From Polyangiaceae bacterium (GTDB lineage Bacteria; Myxococcota_A; Polyangia; Polyangiales; Polyangiaceae): DNA of 64,000 nt. The DNA lies in assembly GCA_025353725.1 (NCBI GenBank), contig JANXOF010000037.1, forward strand, positions 124,001-188,000. Reading direction: 5' to 3'. Shown here in pieces: positions 61,282 through 64,000 of this stretch (within the stretch, counting starts at the first letter, position 1; each line of letters opens with the position of its first letter). The notes below the pieces were generated by a model. The model was given only the letters and a program-made list of their open reading frames with translations, was not told the origin of the DNA and did not search any database. Made by a program: the position numbers and the translations under genes.

Positions 61282-64000
61282 CTAGAGAAGGCCGTACTCC
61301 TTGAGCCGTCGGTAGAACGTTCGGCGTGGGATGCCGATTAACTTTGCCGCCTGGACGCGGTTCCAATGGCAGAGCGTGAGGGCGGCGAGGATCTGTTCTT
61401 TTTCTTTGTCGTCGTGCTCGTCCTTTGTTCGTGGACGGAGGACTGTCGTGCCGGTAGCGCCTACCCCAGTCCCGCCCTTGGCGATCTCCCGCGGCGAAGA
61501 CGGCCCGTGTCGGGCGTCGCTTCCGCTGTTTCGCGCGTTCGCGACAGGTGCGGGTAGGTCAAGATCTTCGACCGTGATTTCGTGCGTCTCGCAGAGCAAC
61601 CAAGCGTTGAGCAGGACGTGCTCGAGTTGACGCACGTTTCCGGGCCAGTTGAACCCCTGAAGCGCACGCGTCGCCGCGCGCGAAAGAAGCTTTCGTTCGC
61701 GTCCGTGCCGCGACGAAAAGAGTGTGAAAAAGTGGTCGATGAGCGCAGGCACGTCGTCGATCCGGTCACGGAGCGCAGGCACCTTTAGCTCGATGATATT
61801 GATTCGATAAAAGAGGTCCTCGCGAAATGTACCCTCGGCCACCATCTGAGCAAGGTCTCTGTGAGTCGCGGCGATGACGCGCGCGGAACACGGGTCTTCG
61901 GTCGCGCCACCCACCGGGCGAACCGTCTTTTCCTGCAAGACGCGAAGAAGTGCGGCTTGCATTTTTTTAGGCATTTCGCCAATCTCATCAAGGAGCAATG
62001 TGCCGTTCTCGGCTTCGCGAAACAGCCCTTTTCGTTCGCGGTCGGCACCGGTAAACGCGCCGCGTGCATGACCGAAGAGTTCGCTTTCGAGTAAGTTCGC
62101 TGGAATGGCGCCGCAATTGACACCGAGAAATGGCTGCTTTGCGCGAGGTCCCGCGAGGTGGACCGCACGGGCTACAACTTCTTTCCCCGTCCCACTTTCG
62201 CCGGTAATAAGCAGAGGAACGTCCGTCTCTCGCACGCGGTCGATGATGGAATAGAGCCGGCGCATGGCGAGGCTCGTGCCGACGAGTCCGGCATAGCCGA
62301 AGTGCGACCGCAACTCCGAGCGTACTTGCTTGAGGTCGCGTCGCGCGCTGTGGAGCTGTTCCGTCCGTCGACCAAGGAGCCCTGCGAGCGTCGCTTTTGC
62401 ACGCTCTAATTCGTCATTCGCAACCTGAAGTTCGTCGGCGCGGCGCTTGTTCTCGCCGATAAGGCGAGCACTCTCGATGGCGATCGCCGCTTGGTCGGCG
62501 AAGGCTTCGAGCGCCGGAAGCTCCGCCCGAAAGCGAACTCCGGGTCGCAGCCTGGTTTCGACATAGAGGGCGCCGATGGTTTTGCCCGCGGGGGGCGCGC
62601 CCCGAATCGGTACGCACGCGATCGACTGAATCAGGAGTTGATGAACGCTCACGGCTTGCGCCAGCGAGGCGTCATCGCGCGCGCTCGTCGCCACCACGGG
62701 CAGGCCTTCTCGAATCACGCGCTCGGCAACGCTGCGTGAGAAATTCTGCGCAGCCTGGCCCCCCTTGTTGTCGCGAGCCGTATGCGTATCGACGCCGCCG
62801 TTTTCGTTTACCAGGACGATAAGTCCGCGCTCAGCGCCTAGAAGTCCGACGGCATGATTCGTTACGGCAACGAGCAGGCGATCCAATTCGTGCTCTCGAG
62901 CGAGGTCGCGCGTGATTTCGAAAATGCGTGCGAGGCGATCCTCTGAGGGGAGTGCGGAGCGAGTTGGCGCCTCCATCGCGCCCGAGCTTTCATGAGCGAT
63001 GCCGGTGCTGGCTCGCGCGTCTAGCGGGGTCCTATCAAACGACGCTGCAAGTAACGTCGGCGTGCCATGAGCGAGGCGGAGCGCACGCCTCCGGGGGTCG
63101 TTCCAAAATACCTCGCGCAGGTCGCGCGGCAACTTTCCGGACGTCTCCTCGAGCATCAAGACGGCGGCCTCGATGTCACGTCGTGCGAGCGCTTTTCCGC
63201 CTTGCGAGCTTGCGAGTCGCGCCCGCGCATCGAGTGCCTGCCATGCCCACTCATGCTGGCCTGTCTCCATCGCCTTCGCGATGGCGTGGTCGAGCGCCAC
63301 GCGCGCCGCCGCTTCGTCGCCAAGGGCGAAGGAAAGCAGTCCGTGAACGAGGAACGTGAGCGGTTCGTGCTCCTTGAATCCGCCCTCGCGAAGCCGCGCC
63401 TGTACGGACGTCGCCTCGCGTGTAAGCGTCGAAAGGTCGACGCCGGACGAGGCACTTCCGAGCCTCGCAAGAATTCCCTCGAGCCGTGCTTCTGCGGCAT
63501 CGAGTGGCCTCGCCAGTGCGTCGTACGCTTTTGCGCACGCCTCGTAACGCTCACTGCCGTTACCGACCTCACCTATGCGCGTCGCGTATTCTGCTTCGAG
63601 GCCGAGGAGTTGCGCGCGTGCACTCGGGGCGAGACGATCGCGCTGCGCGACGAGCTGCGCTATCAAACCTCGCGCTCTCGCATAGCGCCCCAGGTAAAGA
63701 TCGAGGTTCGTTAGGTTGAATAGGGCTTGCTGTACCGCAATGAGCGCGCCAGCACGGCGTCCCATATCGAGTGCAGCCTCGAGGTGAACGAGTGATTGAG
63801 CGAGGTCGCCGTCCGCCTTTGACAGTCCGGCAAGGTGAAGGCGCGTCGTTGCGAGCGTCCAGGCGTCGCGAGCTTTCTCCGCGGCCGCGAGTGCGGCTTC
63901 GCAGGTATGCCGAGCCTCTTCGGCACGTCCGCTTCGGTGGTGCGCGATGGACAGCGAGCCCAGGGCCACGGCTTCGATGCGTGCGTCATGCACGCTTCTG
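61282..64000 (-). CDS. TPR-GAF-sigma54 transcription activator, N-terminus cut by window edge
   Basis: At least 903 residues; the frame remains open to the window end, so the true start is outside. Order seen: TPR-type helical repeats (1-320), GAF domain (about 350-500; HAVGLLGAERGLIVL), coiled coil, AAA+ sigma54-activator (about 580-800) with Walker A GESGTGKE, GAFTGA (RGAFTGADRERKG) and Walker B GTLLLDEIGEMPK. A Fis-type helix-turn-helix ends it (NRVQAAKLIGIPRRTFYRRL). Proteins of this shape in Myxococcota often begin with a Ser/Thr kinase domain, so one may lie upstream. It should activate RpoN promoters in response to a protein or small-molecule signal. Confidence 0.9.
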   Translation of the reverse strand, partial: RSVHDARIEAVALGSLSIAHHRSGRAEEARHTCEAALAAAEKARDAWTLATTRLHLAGLSKADGDLAQSLVHLEAALDMGRRAGALIAVQQALFNLTNLDLYLGRYARARGLIAQLVAQRDRLAPSARAQLLGLEAEYATRIGEVGNGSERYEACAKAYDALARPLDAAEARLEGILARLGSASSGVDLSTLTREATSVQARLREGGFKEHEPLTFLVHGLLSFALGDEAAARVALDHAIAKAMETGQHEWAWQALDARARLASSQGGKALARRDIEAAVLMLEETSGKLPRDLREVFWNDPRRRALRLAHGTPTLLAASFDRTPLDARASTGIAHESSGAMEAPTRSALPSEDRLARIFEITRDLAREHELDRLLVAVTNHAVGLLGAERGLIVLVNENGGVDTHTARDNKGGQAAQNFSRSVAERVIREGLPVVATSARDDASLAQAVSVHQLLIQSIACVPIRGAPPAGKTIGALYVETRLRPGVRFRAELPALEAFADQAAIAIESARLIGENKRRADELQVANDELERAKATLAGLLGRRTEQLHSARRDLKQVRSELRSHFGYAGLVGTSLAMRRLYSIIDRVRETDVPLLITGESGTGKEVVARAVHLAGPRAKQPFLGVNCGAIPANLLESELFGHARGAFTGADRERKGLFREAENGTLLLDEIGEMPKKMQAALLRVLQEKTVRPVGGATEDPCSARVIAATHRDLAQMVAEGTFREDLFYRINIIELKVPALRDRIDDVPALIDHFFTLFSSRHGRERKLLSRAATRALQGFNWPGNVRQLEHVLLNAWLLCETHEITVEDLDLPAPVANARNSGSDARHGPSSPREIAKGGTGVGATGTTVLRPRTKDEHDDKEKEQILAALTLCHWNRVQAAKLIGIPRRTFYRRLKEYGLL

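Noticed and set aside
1-64000. tRNA, rRNA, insertion sequence or CRISPR array anywhere in the window
   Set aside because: No cloverleaf, ribosomal, transposase or spacer-repeat signal was recognised on either strand by reading; a dedicated scan would be needed to exclude a small RNA.

Overview
The window looks like chromosomal DNA of a GC-rich, aerobic, Gram-negative bacterium of the Myxococcota, probably close to the Polyangiales/Sorangiineae. This is inferred, not searched. The signs are: an Alternative Complex III plus caa3 oxidase supercluster; many lipoproteins with unknown bodies; very large TPR and TPR-GAF-sigma54 activators; abundant ATGA/GTGA start-stop overlaps; and a CarH-type B12 regulator. 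No rRNA, tRNA, CRISPR, transposase or integrase was seen.

Layout. 1-1.5 kb: 5' part of a TPR protein (minus strand, runs off the left edge). 1.7-17.3 kb: aerobic respiration block on the plus strand, with cyoE, a lipoprotein, actABCDEF (Alternative Complex III), a 155-aa unknown, SCO, and caa3 oxidase subunits II, I, III and IV. 17.3-21.6 kb: two glycosyltransferases, a glycine-rich RRM protein preceded by an overlapping 16-codon upstream ORF, a YdcF-like protein and a lipoprotein. 21.5-28.9 kb (minus): ABC exporter, HlyD adaptor, TolC-like protein, NtrC-type regulator and PLP aminotransferase. 29.2-36.2 kb (plus): TPR lipoprotein, DUF58 and BatA-like vWA proteins, lipoprotein and a short HutF. 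36.25-41.45 kb: an accessory segment (metalloprotease-lectin, PAS kinase, LamG lipoprotein, decayed pieces) flanked by a degenerate 40-bp direct repeat of the 3' end of the neighbouring dehydrogenase gene. 41.5-47.5 kb: dehydrogenase, uvrB, fasciclin lipoprotein, CarH-like regulator and mannose-1-phosphate guanylyltransferase. 47.7-53.9 kb: three consecutive genes for highly divergent complex I membrane subunits (NuoH-, NuoL- and NuoM-like), each with an added extracytoplasmic beta-rich domain. 54-59.3 kb (minus): lipoprotein and a partial F-type ATP synthase operon (b', b, delta, alpha, gamma). 59.5-64 kb (minus): two unknown proteins, a lipoprotein peroxiredoxin and a TPR-GAF-sigma54 activator running off the right edge.

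How the genes work together. CyoE makes heme O, the precursor of heme A. ACIII oxidises quinol and passes electrons through its c-hemes to the c-domain of oxidase subunit II. SCO loads the CuA site, and the proton gradient feeds the ATP synthase whose b', b, delta, alpha and gamma subunits lie 40 kb away. The strongest candidate for an undescribed system is the NuoH/L/M-like trio. By eye it keeps the complex I membrane fold but has lost the quinone-loop acidic motif and the proton-channel Glu/Lys residues, while gaining PDZ, IPT and other beta domains. Second is the island inserted at a gene 3' end with att-like repeats. Third is the exporter with a degenerate nucleotide-binding domain.
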